This document shows positions 24,547 through 32,656 of a stretch of DNA of 64,000 nucleotides, one piece after another. Positions within the stretch are counted from its first letter, which is position 1, and each line of letters opens with the position of its first letter. Source of the stretch: JACPYM01 sp031423495 (GTDB lineage Bacteria > Acidobacteriota > Blastocatellia > RBC074). Made by a program: the position numbers and the translations under genes. The stretch covers positions 4,984-68,983 of the forward strand of contig JANPFP010000044.1 in assembly GCA_031423495.1 (NCBI GenBank), given 5' to 3'. The notes below the pieces were generated by a model. That model saw only the letters and a program-made list of their open reading frames with translations, was not told where the DNA came from and searched no databases.

Positions 24547-24954
24547 GTAATTGATGACTTGGTGTCATCAGTCAGGATTCGATGCTTGCCCAAATCAGTT
24601 TTTAGATTTTCAAGTGGCAGCAGACGAACTTCGGTGACCGGTGATTCGGCACGCGTTGCCGGAATGGGTTGGAACAGGAAGAGGATCGTTTAGGCATATC
24701 GAACACAGCTGTTGCAGCGGGTTAGTTATCGCATCCCTAACGCAGCAAGGCCGCCGATTTCATTGGTGTTTCTCACGCTTCCCCAACGCTCACACCTTAG
24801 ACCCTTCCGCTCAAAAAGAACTCCATCCCCGCTTCTGTCGAAGCAAACCTAAGCGAGTGTCATTTTCTCGACGCTCATGGCTCTTACGTGCAATTTCCGT
24901 TGAACCTGCGGGTGTGCCTTTACAGGCTTCCTGTTCGTTCCCCAAGTTCCCTCC
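24547..24954. other. Long gene-free leader of the chemosensory operon
   Basis: About 400 bases between the direct repeats and the first gene. A 105-codon plus-strand frame (24641-24958) lacks a ribosome site and any known domain. No riboswitch class was recognised. Confidence 0.4.
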
Positions 24955-26184
24955 ATGAAATCAGGCGCTACGACATCAGATATGGAAATGAGTGCTGCGG
25001 CCCCGGCTCAGGCCCCCGCCCAAGAAAGACAATCGTTGTTGGGGAGCGCTACGTCAGCGCGTACCTTCTGGCAAAAAGTGGTCGAACGCGACCCCAGTAA
25101 CGAAGCCGGTTGGCTGGGTTTGGCTTCGTTCGCCAACAGCGATGAAGAGGCCATTGGCTACTTACGCCGCGTACTCGAAATCAATCCGCAAAACGAACAA
25201 GCCCTTGTCAGTTTGCACAAGACGCTGGTGAACGAAGGCATTCGGCTGGCGAAAGCCGACAATCGTTCGCGTGCGCGCTGGCTGTTGATGGAAGCCTCGG
25301 CGCTCAACCCGAACAGCGAATTGGTGTGGCTGTCATTGGCGGCGGTGGTCGAGAAACCGGCAGACGCCGTGCGTTGTTTGCAAAAAGTTCTCAAGATCAA
25401 TCCGAACAACGAACAAGCGATCACTTGCCTCAATCAGATTTATGCGAAGGTCGGTTCGCCCGAACCTACGTGGCAATGCCCGCTGTGTTTGTCGTCGTTC
25501 CAGATGGAGATGGCGAACTGTCCGCAATGCCGTTCAATGCTGGCGCTCAGCGATCTTGATGCGGTCATCGCCAATCAGGCGGCTGATCGCAACGTGTTGC
25601 ACGAAGCGCTCCGGCGTTTTCAGGAACATGCCAGCCGCGAAGAAACCCCCGGAGCCTATTACCACATGGCGCTGGCCTTTTTGAATGGCGGGCAAGTGGC
25701 CGAAGGCCTCAACGCACTGCGCCGTGCCAGCCAGTTACAACCCGAAGACCAGGGGCTGAAAAATTTGATCGTCGCGCTGCAACAGCGCCAGGCGCAAAGC
25801 TATGGCGCTGACGCTAAAACGATTTTGGTGATTGATGATTCGCCGACGGTCTGCAAGCTGGTTTCGCTCTCGCTCGAACAACACGGACATCGCGTGCTGG
25901 TGGCTTCTGAAATGATGGAGGCCCTCGCCAAACTGAATGAAACCAAGCTCGACTTGATCTTGCTCGACATTATGTTGCCCGGCGCTGACGGCTATCAGGT
26001 ATGCAAGATCATCAAGGGTTACACCACGACCAAGTCGGTGCCGGTCGTGATGTTGAGCGGACGCGACGGCTTTTTCGACAAGATGCGCGCGCGCCTGGTT
26101 GGCGCGCAAGGCTATATCACCAAACCTTTCGTACCGAACGACCTGCTCAAGGCCGTCGAAAAACACTGCAAAAAAAGCAAATAA
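24955..26184 (+). CDS. TPR / zinc-ribbon / receiver protein, PilG/PixG-position response regulator
   Basis: 409 residues. The N-terminal part has TPR-like repeats (FWQKVVERDPSNEAGWLGLA; LRRVLEINPQNEQAL; LLMEASALNPNSELVWLSLA; LQKVLKINPNNEQAI), then a four-Cys zinc ribbon (CPLC, then CPQC, near residues 175-195), another TPR pair and a C-terminal receiver. The receiver has ILVIDDSPTV, phospho-acceptor Asp in LILLDIMLPGADG, and a KPF lysine. It is the first gene of the operon, followed 49 bases later by the CheY-like gene. In Pil-Chp systems PilG drives pilus extension. Here the TPR part probably docks on other proteins. ATG 24955 lacks a clear ribosome site, and ATG 24976 or 24982 could be used. 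Confidence 0.85.
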   Translation: MKSGATTSDMEMSAAAPAQAPAQERQSLLGSATSARTFWQKVVERDPSNEAGWLGLASFANSDEEAIGYLRRVLEINPQNEQALVSLHKTLVNEGIRLAKADNRSRARWLLMEASALNPNSELVWLSLAAVVEKPADAVRCLQKVLKINPNNEQAITCLNQIYAKVGSPEPTWQCPLCLSSFQMEMANCPQCRSMLALSDLDAVIANQAADRNVLHEALRRFQEHASREETPGAYYHMALAFLNGGQVAEGLNALRRASQLQPEDQGLKNLIVALQQRQAQSYGADAKTILVIDDSPTVCKLVSLSLEQHGHRVLVASEMMEALAKLNETKLDLILLDIMLPGADGYQVCKIIKGYTTTKSVPVVMLSGRDGFFDKMRARLVGAQGYITKPFVPNDLLKAVEKHCKKSK

Positions 26185-26233
26185 TTAATGTTCAATCGCC
26201 TCGGTTCGCTGAGGCAGTCTGAGGAGAACCAAC

Positions 26234-26596
26234 ATGGCTCGTACAATTCTGGTAGTCGAAGACAGTCCCACCCAAATGCAGGTCGTCAAAACTGCGTTAC
26301 TCAACAACGGCTTTCGCGTGTTGACGGCGACCAACGGCGAAGACGGCGTAGAAATGGCGCGTAACGAAAAGCCTGAGCTGATCGTACTTGACGTGATTTT
26401 GCCGGGGCGCAACGGCTTTCAAGTCTGCCGCGATCTCAAGACTGCGCCTGACACCAAGGCGACGCCTATCGTTATGCTGACGACCAAAGATCAACCCAGT
26501 GACCGGTTCTGGGGCATGCGTCAGGGAGCTGATGCTTACCTGCTGAAACCCTGCAATCAGGACGAATTGCTGTCCACCATTGCCCGCCTGATCTAA
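26234..26596 (+). CDS. CheY/PilH-like single-domain response regulator
   Basis: 120 residues, one receiver domain: TILVVEDSPTQ (acidic Glu-Asp pair), phospho-acceptor Asp in LIVLDVILPGRNGFQV, the TTKDQPSD Thr position and the conserved KPC lysine. It has no output domain, so it acts by binding a partner such as a pilus motor, or as a phosphate sink. CTGAGGAGAAC provides a good ribosome site. It is the second gene of the chemosensory operon. Confidence 0.93.
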   Translation: MARTILVVEDSPTQMQVVKTALLNNGFRVLTATNGEDGVEMARNEKPELIVLDVILPGRNGFQVCRDLKTAPDTKATPIVMLTTKDQPSDRFWGMRQGADAYLLKPCNQDELLSTIARLI

Positions 26597-26653
26597 CTAA
26601 CTGAACTGCTTAAATGATCTAGCGGCACATAGACGCCATAGCTCGCGTGGCTT

Positions 26654-26672
26654 GACCAAGCGTGACTTGGTC
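26654..26672 (+). other. Small hairpin before cheW
   Basis: GACCAAG (26654-26660) and CTTGGTC (26666-26672) enclose CGTGA, in the 159-base gap between the CheY-like and CheW genes. There is no T-run, so it is perhaps an mRNA processing or attenuation site. Confidence 0.4.
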
Positions 26673-26755
26673 GCGTTCGCCTAGGCTACGCGCGTTCGAG
26701 CGTGGTTGGCCGAGAGAACCGTCAGCGGTTCCAGCTCGGTCGGGAGTCTTATCAA

Positions 26756-27688
26756 ATGGATGGAAATAATCTGAACTCGCATCCTGCTAACTTTGCGTCG
26801 GTTGACTTTGCGGCGGCCAACTTCGCGCTGTTGGACGCGCAACCTGCCTTGTCTGTGGCGTTGGAAGAATTGCAAGCCGCACAGGCTAATCAGGCAGCCA
26901 ATGCTTCGCTGTTCGCGGCTGCGCCAACGACGACTGCGCCGCTGGCTCAACCGGTTCCGCCCGGCGTGAGCGCGCGCGAACTGTTGGAAGAATTGCGCAC
27001 CGGCAGGCTCGTGGCAGAACGAGCTTTTCTGGAACGTACACGCACGACGCTGACAGAAAGTGCGCCGCCTGCACTGCCCGCGATAGTGGCAGCGCCTGCT
27101 GCGCCTGACACCCCTGACAGGGTGATAGCGCAGGTAAAGATTTCGCAAGTTTTGCCAGCAGTCGCGCCGCCTGCCGCGCTAGAGACAGCCGCGCCTGTGG
27201 CGGTGATTCCAGCGGCAGCCGCGCCCGTGGCAGCCGTAGCAGCTGAACCAGAGAAGCATTTGATTTTCGCTCTGGGTGAGTTGCGCTATGCCGTACCGCT
27301 CGATCACATCATCGAGATTGCGGAATTAGAACAGCACACGCCCGTGCCGAACGTGCCCGACTGGATTTTGGGCATTACCAATTTGCGCGGCGACATTCTT
27401 TCGCTGGTAGACCTCAACGCTCTGTTTGGCGAATCAACCGGCGAAGTGCCGCGCGGCAGCAGCCTGCTCGTAGCGCAAACCAACGCCGGCGATTTGACCA
27501 CTTGTTTAGTCGTAGACCGCGTTTACGGCGTGGTCAACGTGACGCCCGATCAGGTGCAAAAACTGGATCAAGTCGCCAATCACATGATGGCGCAACACAC
27601 GCGCGGTTATGTTCATCACGCGGGCGATTTGTTGAGTCTGCTCGATCTCGAAGGCTTGCTGCGCGCGCTCGAATTGCACGCCGCCTGA
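26756..27688 (+). CDS. CheW-type coupling protein with Ala/Pro-rich N-terminal extension
   Basis: The start is ATG 26756 behind CGGGAG, giving 310 residues. The first 170 are low-complexity (Ala/Pro/Val with ARELLEELRTGRLVAERAFL, a possible short helix). A CheW domain occupies about 180-305: HLIFALGELRYAVPLDHIIEIAE, WILGITNLRGDILSLVDLNALFG and TCLVVDRVYGVVNV. It links the MCPs to CheA. A normal CheW is about 160 residues, so the N-terminal half is an unusual extension that could set array spacing. The TPR-receiver and CheY-like genes lie upstream and the MCP genes downstream. Confidence 0.88.
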   Translation: MDGNNLNSHPANFASVDFAAANFALLDAQPALSVALEELQAAQANQAANASLFAAAPTTTAPLAQPVPPGVSARELLEELRTGRLVAERAFLERTRTTLTESAPPALPAIVAAPAAPDTPDRVIAQVKISQVLPAVAPPAALETAAPVAVIPAAAAPVAAVAAEPEKHLIFALGELRYAVPLDHIIEIAELEQHTPVPNVPDWILGITNLRGDILSLVDLNALFGESTGEVPRGSSLLVAQTNAGDLTTCLVVDRVYGVVNVTPDQVQKLDQVANHMMAQHTRGYVHHAGDLLSLLDLEGLLRALELHAA

Positions 27689-27836
27689 GTCCGGCTCGTT
27701 TACCGCATTCCCTCCGCACACACCTTTCAGGCGTCACACCGACGCACATCCTTTCTTACATCCCCGCTTCGTTTTATTTGCCTATCACGGTCGGCAGTGG
27801 GTTTGAGTTTATGTTTCTGAGGAAGAGGAACCTTTT

Positions 27837-30107
27837 ATGAAATTGCAGTTTCCGCAACCAAAAACCATTCAGCAAAAGATCGCGCTTTGGACGGGCGCGG
27901 CGTTGCTCACCACGGTTACAGCCTTCGTGTTGTTCTCGGCTTACAACGCCCGCAGCGAAGCCGTCGAAAACGCGAAAGCCACGGCGACTTACATCGCGAA
28001 AGACGAAGCCAGTAAGGTGAAGGCTGAAATCGAAAACGCCCTGATCGCCGCGCGTACAACGGGCGAGGCGCTCAAGCAGATCAAGCACAAGACCAATCCG
28101 ATTTCGCTTTCGCGCGACGAAGTCAACGCGATGCTCAGGTCGGTCAACGAAAGCCATCCGCAATTTGTGGGTACGTATACCAACTGGGAACCCAACGCCT
28201 TTGACGGACGCGATGCCGAATTCGTCGGCAAACCCGGCCACGACAAGACCGGGCGCTTTCTGCCCTATTGGGAAAAGAACGCCTCTGGTGGGGTGCAGGT
28301 GACGGCGCTCGTTGATTACGACAAAGAAGGCGCGGGCGATTATTACCTCGTGCCGAAGCGCACCAAGCAGCAAAGCATCGTCGGCCCTTATGAATACCCG
28401 GTGGCGGGCAAGATCGTGACGATGGCGTCGCTGCTCGAACCCATTGTGGTGGACGGCGAGTTTTACGGCATTTCTGGCGTAGACCTCTTGCTCGACTTCC
28501 TGCAAGCGCAATCCGATAAGGTGAACATTTATGACAAAACCGGTCAGTTGATTCTGCTCAACAACATCGGCGACATCGCGGCGATGACGGGTCATCCCGA
28601 ATACGCCAACAAAAAGCTGGCAGAAAAAATTCCGGCGCTGGCTGACATTCTGCCGACGGTTAAAGCGGGACGTGAATCAGTGGAATTGGTGGGTAACACC
28701 CTGCGCGTAATTGTGCCGCTGCAAATCGGTGTGACGACGACGCCGTGGGCGGCCTGCATTTTGATTCCAAGCGACAAGATCACCGCTTTCGCTACGACCC
28801 AGGCTTGGAAGCAGGCGTTGATCGGGTTGGTATTCGCGGGATTGGCGCTGATTGCTCTTTGGTTTATGGCGAGCCGTATCGCGCAACCGATTCAAGCGGC
28901 GGCGCGTTTCGCTGATCAGGTCGCCACCGGCCAAGCCGTCGAGAAGATTGCCATTTCTTCTGAAGACGAAACCGCCCAGTTGATTCGTTCGATGAACTCG
29001 ATGTTGGACAGTAACAACACGTTGCTGCAAACGCGCGATGACAAAGACCGCATTCAGATGAGCGTGATGAAGCTGTTGAACGACGTGAGTTCAGTGGCGG
29101 ACGGCGATTTGACCCGGCAGGCCGACGTTTCTAATGACGTAACGGGTGCGATTGCCGACTCAATCAACGTAATGACAGCGCAATTGCGCAAGATTATCGG
29201 CAAGGTGCAAAACGTGTCGAGCGCCGTCAATCAGTCAGTGAGTGAAACGCAAGGGCAAACCGCCTTGCTCGCGCACGAGACGGAACAGCAAGCCGCGAAA
29301 ATTATCGAGACTTCGCACGGCGTAGCGCAGATGGCGCAATCCATCAAAGAGGTATCGGCGACCGCTGAAACTTCGAAGCGCGTCGCCGAGCAATCCCTCA
29401 TCACCGCGCGCGACGGAGCCGCCAAAGTCGAAAGTACGATTCACAGCATGGGCAACTTGCGCGATCAGGTGCAGGAAACTTCGAAACGCATCAAGCGCCT
29501 CGGCGAGAACGCGCAGGAGATCGGCGAGACCGTGCAATTGATCGGCGACATCGCTTATCGCACGTCAGTGCTGGCCTTGAACGCTTCGATTCAAGCGGCG
29601 CGTGCCGGTGAAGCGGGGCGCGGTTTCGGCGTCGTAGCCGAAGAAGTCGAACGCCTCTCGAAACGTTCGACCGAAGCCGCCAAGCGCATCGCCGAACTCG
29701 TCAAAACCGCGCAAACCAGCACCAACGACGCCATTGCTTCGATGGAAGAAAACACCCGCAGCGTGGTCGAAAGCACCGTCTTTGTGCAGCAAGCCGGTCA
29801 GGCGCTCGAAAACATGGAAGGCGTCAACCGCAAACTGGCCGAGATGATTGGTTCGATCACGATGATGACCGAACGCCAGGCGCAGGAATCAGAAACCGTC
29901 GCCCAAACCATGCTCAACATTTCGCACGCGACGCAAGGCACGGCAGAAGGCATTAAGCAATCGGTCAACACGGTCAACCAACTGGCTGAACTGGCTGACG
30001 ATTTGCAAGGTTCGGTGGCTTCGTTCCGCGTCAATAAACAGTCCGCCCCCGCGCAATCAGCGCAGCGTGCCCTCAGTGGCAAAGCGCGCGCTGCGCTCAA
30101 GGCGTAA
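27837..30107 (+). CDS. Methyl-accepting chemotaxis protein with dCache sensor
   Basis: 756 residues: TM1 near residues 15-37; a periplasmic double-Cache-like domain to about 315 (TNWEPNAFDGRDAEF, GRFLPYWEKN, DYYLVPKRTKQQ, GPYEYPVAGKIVTMASLLEPI); TM2 near 325-345 (ALIGLVFAGLALIALWF); tandem HAMP segments (about 346-470); and a signalling helix pair with the tip SVLALNASIQAARAGEAGRGF. The canonical Glu of the tip (VEAARAGE in Tsr) is Gln586 here, as in PilJ-like receptors. GAGGAA precedes ATG 27837. It senses a small extracellular ligand and signals through CheW/CheA. Confidence 0.93.
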   Translation: MKLQFPQPKTIQQKIALWTGAALLTTVTAFVLFSAYNARSEAVENAKATATYIAKDEASKVKAEIENALIAARTTGEALKQIKHKTNPISLSRDEVNAMLRSVNESHPQFVGTYTNWEPNAFDGRDAEFVGKPGHDKTGRFLPYWEKNASGGVQVTALVDYDKEGAGDYYLVPKRTKQQSIVGPYEYPVAGKIVTMASLLEPIVVDGEFYGISGVDLLLDFLQAQSDKVNIYDKTGQLILLNNIGDIAAMTGHPEYANKKLAEKIPALADILPTVKAGRESVELVGNTLRVIVPLQIGVTTTPWAACILIPSDKITAFATTQAWKQALIGLVFAGLALIALWFMASRIAQPIQAAARFADQVATGQAVEKIAISSEDETAQLIRSMNSMLDSNNTLLQTRDDKDRIQMSVMKLLNDVSSVADGDLTRQADVSNDVTGAIADSINVMTAQLRKIIGKVQNVSSAVNQSVSETQGQTALLAHETEQQAAKIIETSHGVAQMAQSIKEVSATAETSKRVAEQSLITARDGAAKVESTIHSMGNLRDQVQETSKRIKRLGENAQEIGETVQLIGDIAYRTSVLALNASIQAARAGEAGRGFGVVAEEVERLSKRSTEAAKRIAELVKTAQTSTNDAIASMEENTRSVVESTVFVQQAGQALENMEGVNRKLAEMIGSITMMTERQAQESETVAQTMLNISHATQGTAEGIKQSVNTVNQLAELADDLQGSVASFRVNKQSAPAQSAQRALSGKARAALKA

Positions 30108-30118
30108 CCAGAAAAGCC

Positions 30119-30145
30119 GTAGGGCAGGTTTTCAACCTGCCCTAC
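30119..30145. repeat. Single palindrome of the TAGGGCAGGTT family
   Basis: Perfect 12-base arms with a three-base loop in the gap between the two MCP genes. The sequence class is the same as at 12422 and, with one base changed, 19969. Confidence 0.93.
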
Positions 30146-30234
30146 CGTCTCACATTCGCAAGCAACATCAACCCGCCCCCCGCAGAGTGCTACCGGCACG
30201 CTCAATGGCGCAAGACGGTCGTTAAGGAGATACG

Positions 30235-32517
30235 ATGCAACTCAAACTCAACTTCCTGGATAACCTGAAAATTCAATGGAAGCTCTTGTTGATTCCCGCC
30301 GTGATGGCAATCCCGATCCTTTACATTTTCAGCCAGTACTGGGCTGAAAAAACCGCTGATATCGGGTTCACCGCCAAAGAGCAACTCGGCGCGGAATATC
30401 TCGCGCCGGTGCGCAACGCGCACTTCAATCTGGTGCGCTATCGCGCGATGACGCAAGCGATGTTGCGTGGTGCCAACACGGCGCAAGGGACGCGCACCGA
30501 AACGATGTCCGTCGTGGACAGGGAACTTGCGGCAGCCGAAGCCATTGATCAACGCGCGGCGGCGGGTTACGGCCAGAATTACGGCGCGGTGTTGGAAGCC
30601 AGCACTTCGCTCAAGGCCATTCAACAGAAATGGAGCCAGTTGAAAAGCCGCAGCACGGGCAATCCCGTCGAACTCTATAACGACGCTTCGCAGTTGATTC
30701 AGACGACCGACGAATTCATTCGCCAGGTAACAGACAAATCGAACCTGACCCTCGACCCCGACGCCGACACTTACTACCTGATGGACTTGAGTTCGATCCA
30801 GATGCCGGAAATTTTCAATACGATCGGTGAGATCGGCGCGCAAGGCGGCGGCATCGCGGCGGCCAAAAACATCACGGCGGAAGAGCGCGCGCAAATCGGA
30901 TTTTTGCAACGCCAACTCGAAGGCAATTTGACCAACTTTAAGGCCGCCTTCGACAAAGCCCAGGCGGCCAATGAGATGTTGCGGCAAAACTATGCAGGAC
31001 GCATTGACGGCGAATTGCGTGAAGTGCGCGATTTCAACGCCTTTGTGACGAGCCAGTTGTTGACCCCGCAAACGATCAGCGCCGACGCGATGCAGATCGT
31101 CAATCGCAGCACCCAACTCTCTGACCGCTTGCGTTCGTTGGAAGACACGGTCACGGCGGACTTGAGCAAGCTGCTCACCAAACGCAGCGACGGACTGTCG
31201 AGCGGTCGTAATTTCTCGCTGGGCATCAGCTTGTTTTTCGTGTTGTTGGCAGGCTTGGCGACTTATCTCGTGACGCGCGCCATTCTCGGACAAACCGAAC
31301 AGATCACCGGCCTGATCGTCGAAGTCGAAAAAGGCAACTTCGATAAACGTATTCCCGTGCAATCCACCGACGAACTCGGACGCACGGCCAAAGCCTTTAA
31401 CTCGATGCTCGACAACACCAAGGGCCTGATGCAATCGCGCGATGAACGCGACCGCATTCAAAGCTCGATCATGAAGTTGCTTGACGAAGTAGCCAACGTG
31501 GCCGACGGCGACTTAACCGCCGAAGCCGAAGTGACCGAAGACATGACGGGCGCGATTGCCGACGCTTTCAATTTCATGATCGTCAACTTGCGCGAACTCA
31601 TCGGCAAGGTGAAAGACGTGTCTTCGCAACTCAACATGACGACGACCGATTCGGCGTTGCATTCAGAACGGTTGGCGCAAGGTTCGCAGGAACAGTCTGA
31701 ACGCATCGTGCAAACCTCGACGGCTTTGACCGAAATGTCTGCGCAAATCGTGCGCGTTTCGCAATCTGCCGAATCGTCTGCGCAGGTCGCCGAACAATCG
31801 CTCGCCACTGCGCGCAAAGGTTCTGAAGCCGTGCAAAACACGGTCGAAGGCATGTCGCGCATTCAGGAACAGGTGCAAGAAACTTCGCGCCGCATTCGCC
31901 AACTCGGCGAGCGTTCACAAGAGATCGAAGAAATCGTGCGCCTCATCGAAGAAATCACCGACCGCACTGGCGTCTTGGCTTTGAACGCTTCGATTCAGGC
32001 TTCGGCGGCGGGCGAATTCGGATACGGCTTCGGCGTGGTCGCGTCAGAAGTCGAACATCTCGCCACGCGTTCGGCAGAAGCGACGAAACGCATCAGCAGC
32101 TTGATTCGCGCCATTCAAAGTGGCACGAGCGAAGCCATCACTTCGATGGACGAGGTGAAACGCGAAGTGATTAACGGAGTGACCATTGCTCACTCCGCCG
32201 GTGCTTCGTTGCACGAAATCGAAGCGGTTTCGACGCAACTCGCTCAACTCGTGCGTTCGATCTCGCACGCTACGCAACAACAGGCGCGCGGTTCAGAGGC
32301 GCTGTCGGGCACGATGGGACAGCTCGCGCAACTCACCAACCAAACCACCACGGGCGTGATGCAATCGGCGCTGACCGTACGCAATCTGGCGTCGCTCGCT
32401 GACGATCTACGGTCTTCGGTTTCGTCCTTTAAGGTCGCCGAACAGGAAGAGGGGCTGAATATGAGCGGCGGAATTGATACGGCAATGCTGATGAAAGGCG
32501 CTGCCAACCGCCGGTAA
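30235..32517 (+). CDS. PilJ-like chemoreceptor
   Basis: 760 residues: TM1 near 18-35; a helical periplasmic domain to about 325 (HFNLVRYRAMTQAMLRG, TLDPDADTYYLMDLSSIQMPE, as in NIT/helical-bundle sensors); TM2 near 325-345 (FSLGISLFFVLLAGLATYLV); HAMP segments, including GNFDKRIPVQSTDELGRTA; and a signalling domain. The tip reads GVLALNASIQASAAGEFGYGF, matching PilJ-type IQAS tips, but with Tyr597 where GRGF has Arg. The helical domain and tip class differ from the Cache receptor upstream, so the two probably sense different cues. A terminator-like hairpin follows at 32526. Confidence 0.92.
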   Translation: MQLKLNFLDNLKIQWKLLLIPAVMAIPILYIFSQYWAEKTADIGFTAKEQLGAEYLAPVRNAHFNLVRYRAMTQAMLRGANTAQGTRTETMSVVDRELAAAEAIDQRAAAGYGQNYGAVLEASTSLKAIQQKWSQLKSRSTGNPVELYNDASQLIQTTDEFIRQVTDKSNLTLDPDADTYYLMDLSSIQMPEIFNTIGEIGAQGGGIAAAKNITAEERAQIGFLQRQLEGNLTNFKAAFDKAQAANEMLRQNYAGRIDGELREVRDFNAFVTSQLLTPQTISADAMQIVNRSTQLSDRLRSLEDTVTADLSKLLTKRSDGLSSGRNFSLGISLFFVLLAGLATYLVTRAILGQTEQITGLIVEVEKGNFDKRIPVQSTDELGRTAKAFNSMLDNTKGLMQSRDERDRIQSSIMKLLDEVANVADGDLTAEAEVTEDMTGAIADAFNFMIVNLRELIGKVKDVSSQLNMTTTDSALHSERLAQGSQEQSERIVQTSTALTEMSAQIVRVSQSAESSAQVAEQSLATARKGSEAVQNTVEGMSRIQEQVQETSRRIRQLGERSQEIEEIVRLIEEITDRTGVLALNASIQASAAGEFGYGFGVVASEVEHLATRSAEATKRISSLIRAIQSGTSEAITSMDEVKREVINGVTIAHSAGASLHEIEAVSTQLAQLVRSISHATQQQARGSEALSGTMGQLAQLTNQTTTGVMQSALTVRNLASLADDLRSSVSSFKVAEQEEGLNMSGGIDTAMLMKGAANRR

Positions 32518-32525
32518 TTCAAACG

Positions 32526-32560
32526 GGCGGCTTCGGTCACACTTGACCGAAGCCGCCTTT
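32526..32560 (+). terminator. Strong hairpin between the second MCP and cheA
   Basis: 14-base perfect arms GGCGGCTTCGGTCA (32526-32539) and complement (32544-32557), with a 4-base loop and TTT. It may attenuate transcription into cheA. Downstream, at 32610-32631, lies a GC-rich AGCTTCCGGCTGA motif. Confidence 0.75.
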
Positions 32561-32656
32561 GAACAGGTAGCCCCGCTGTCAGGCGGAATCTCTTGCAACT
32601 TGTGCGGATGACTAGCTTCCGGCTGACGCCGGCATTACGAACTTAGGAAAAGTGCG

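Noticed and set aside
30202..31461. 419-codon minus-strand frame inside the second MCP
   Set aside because: Antisense; the plus-strand receptor is unambiguous.
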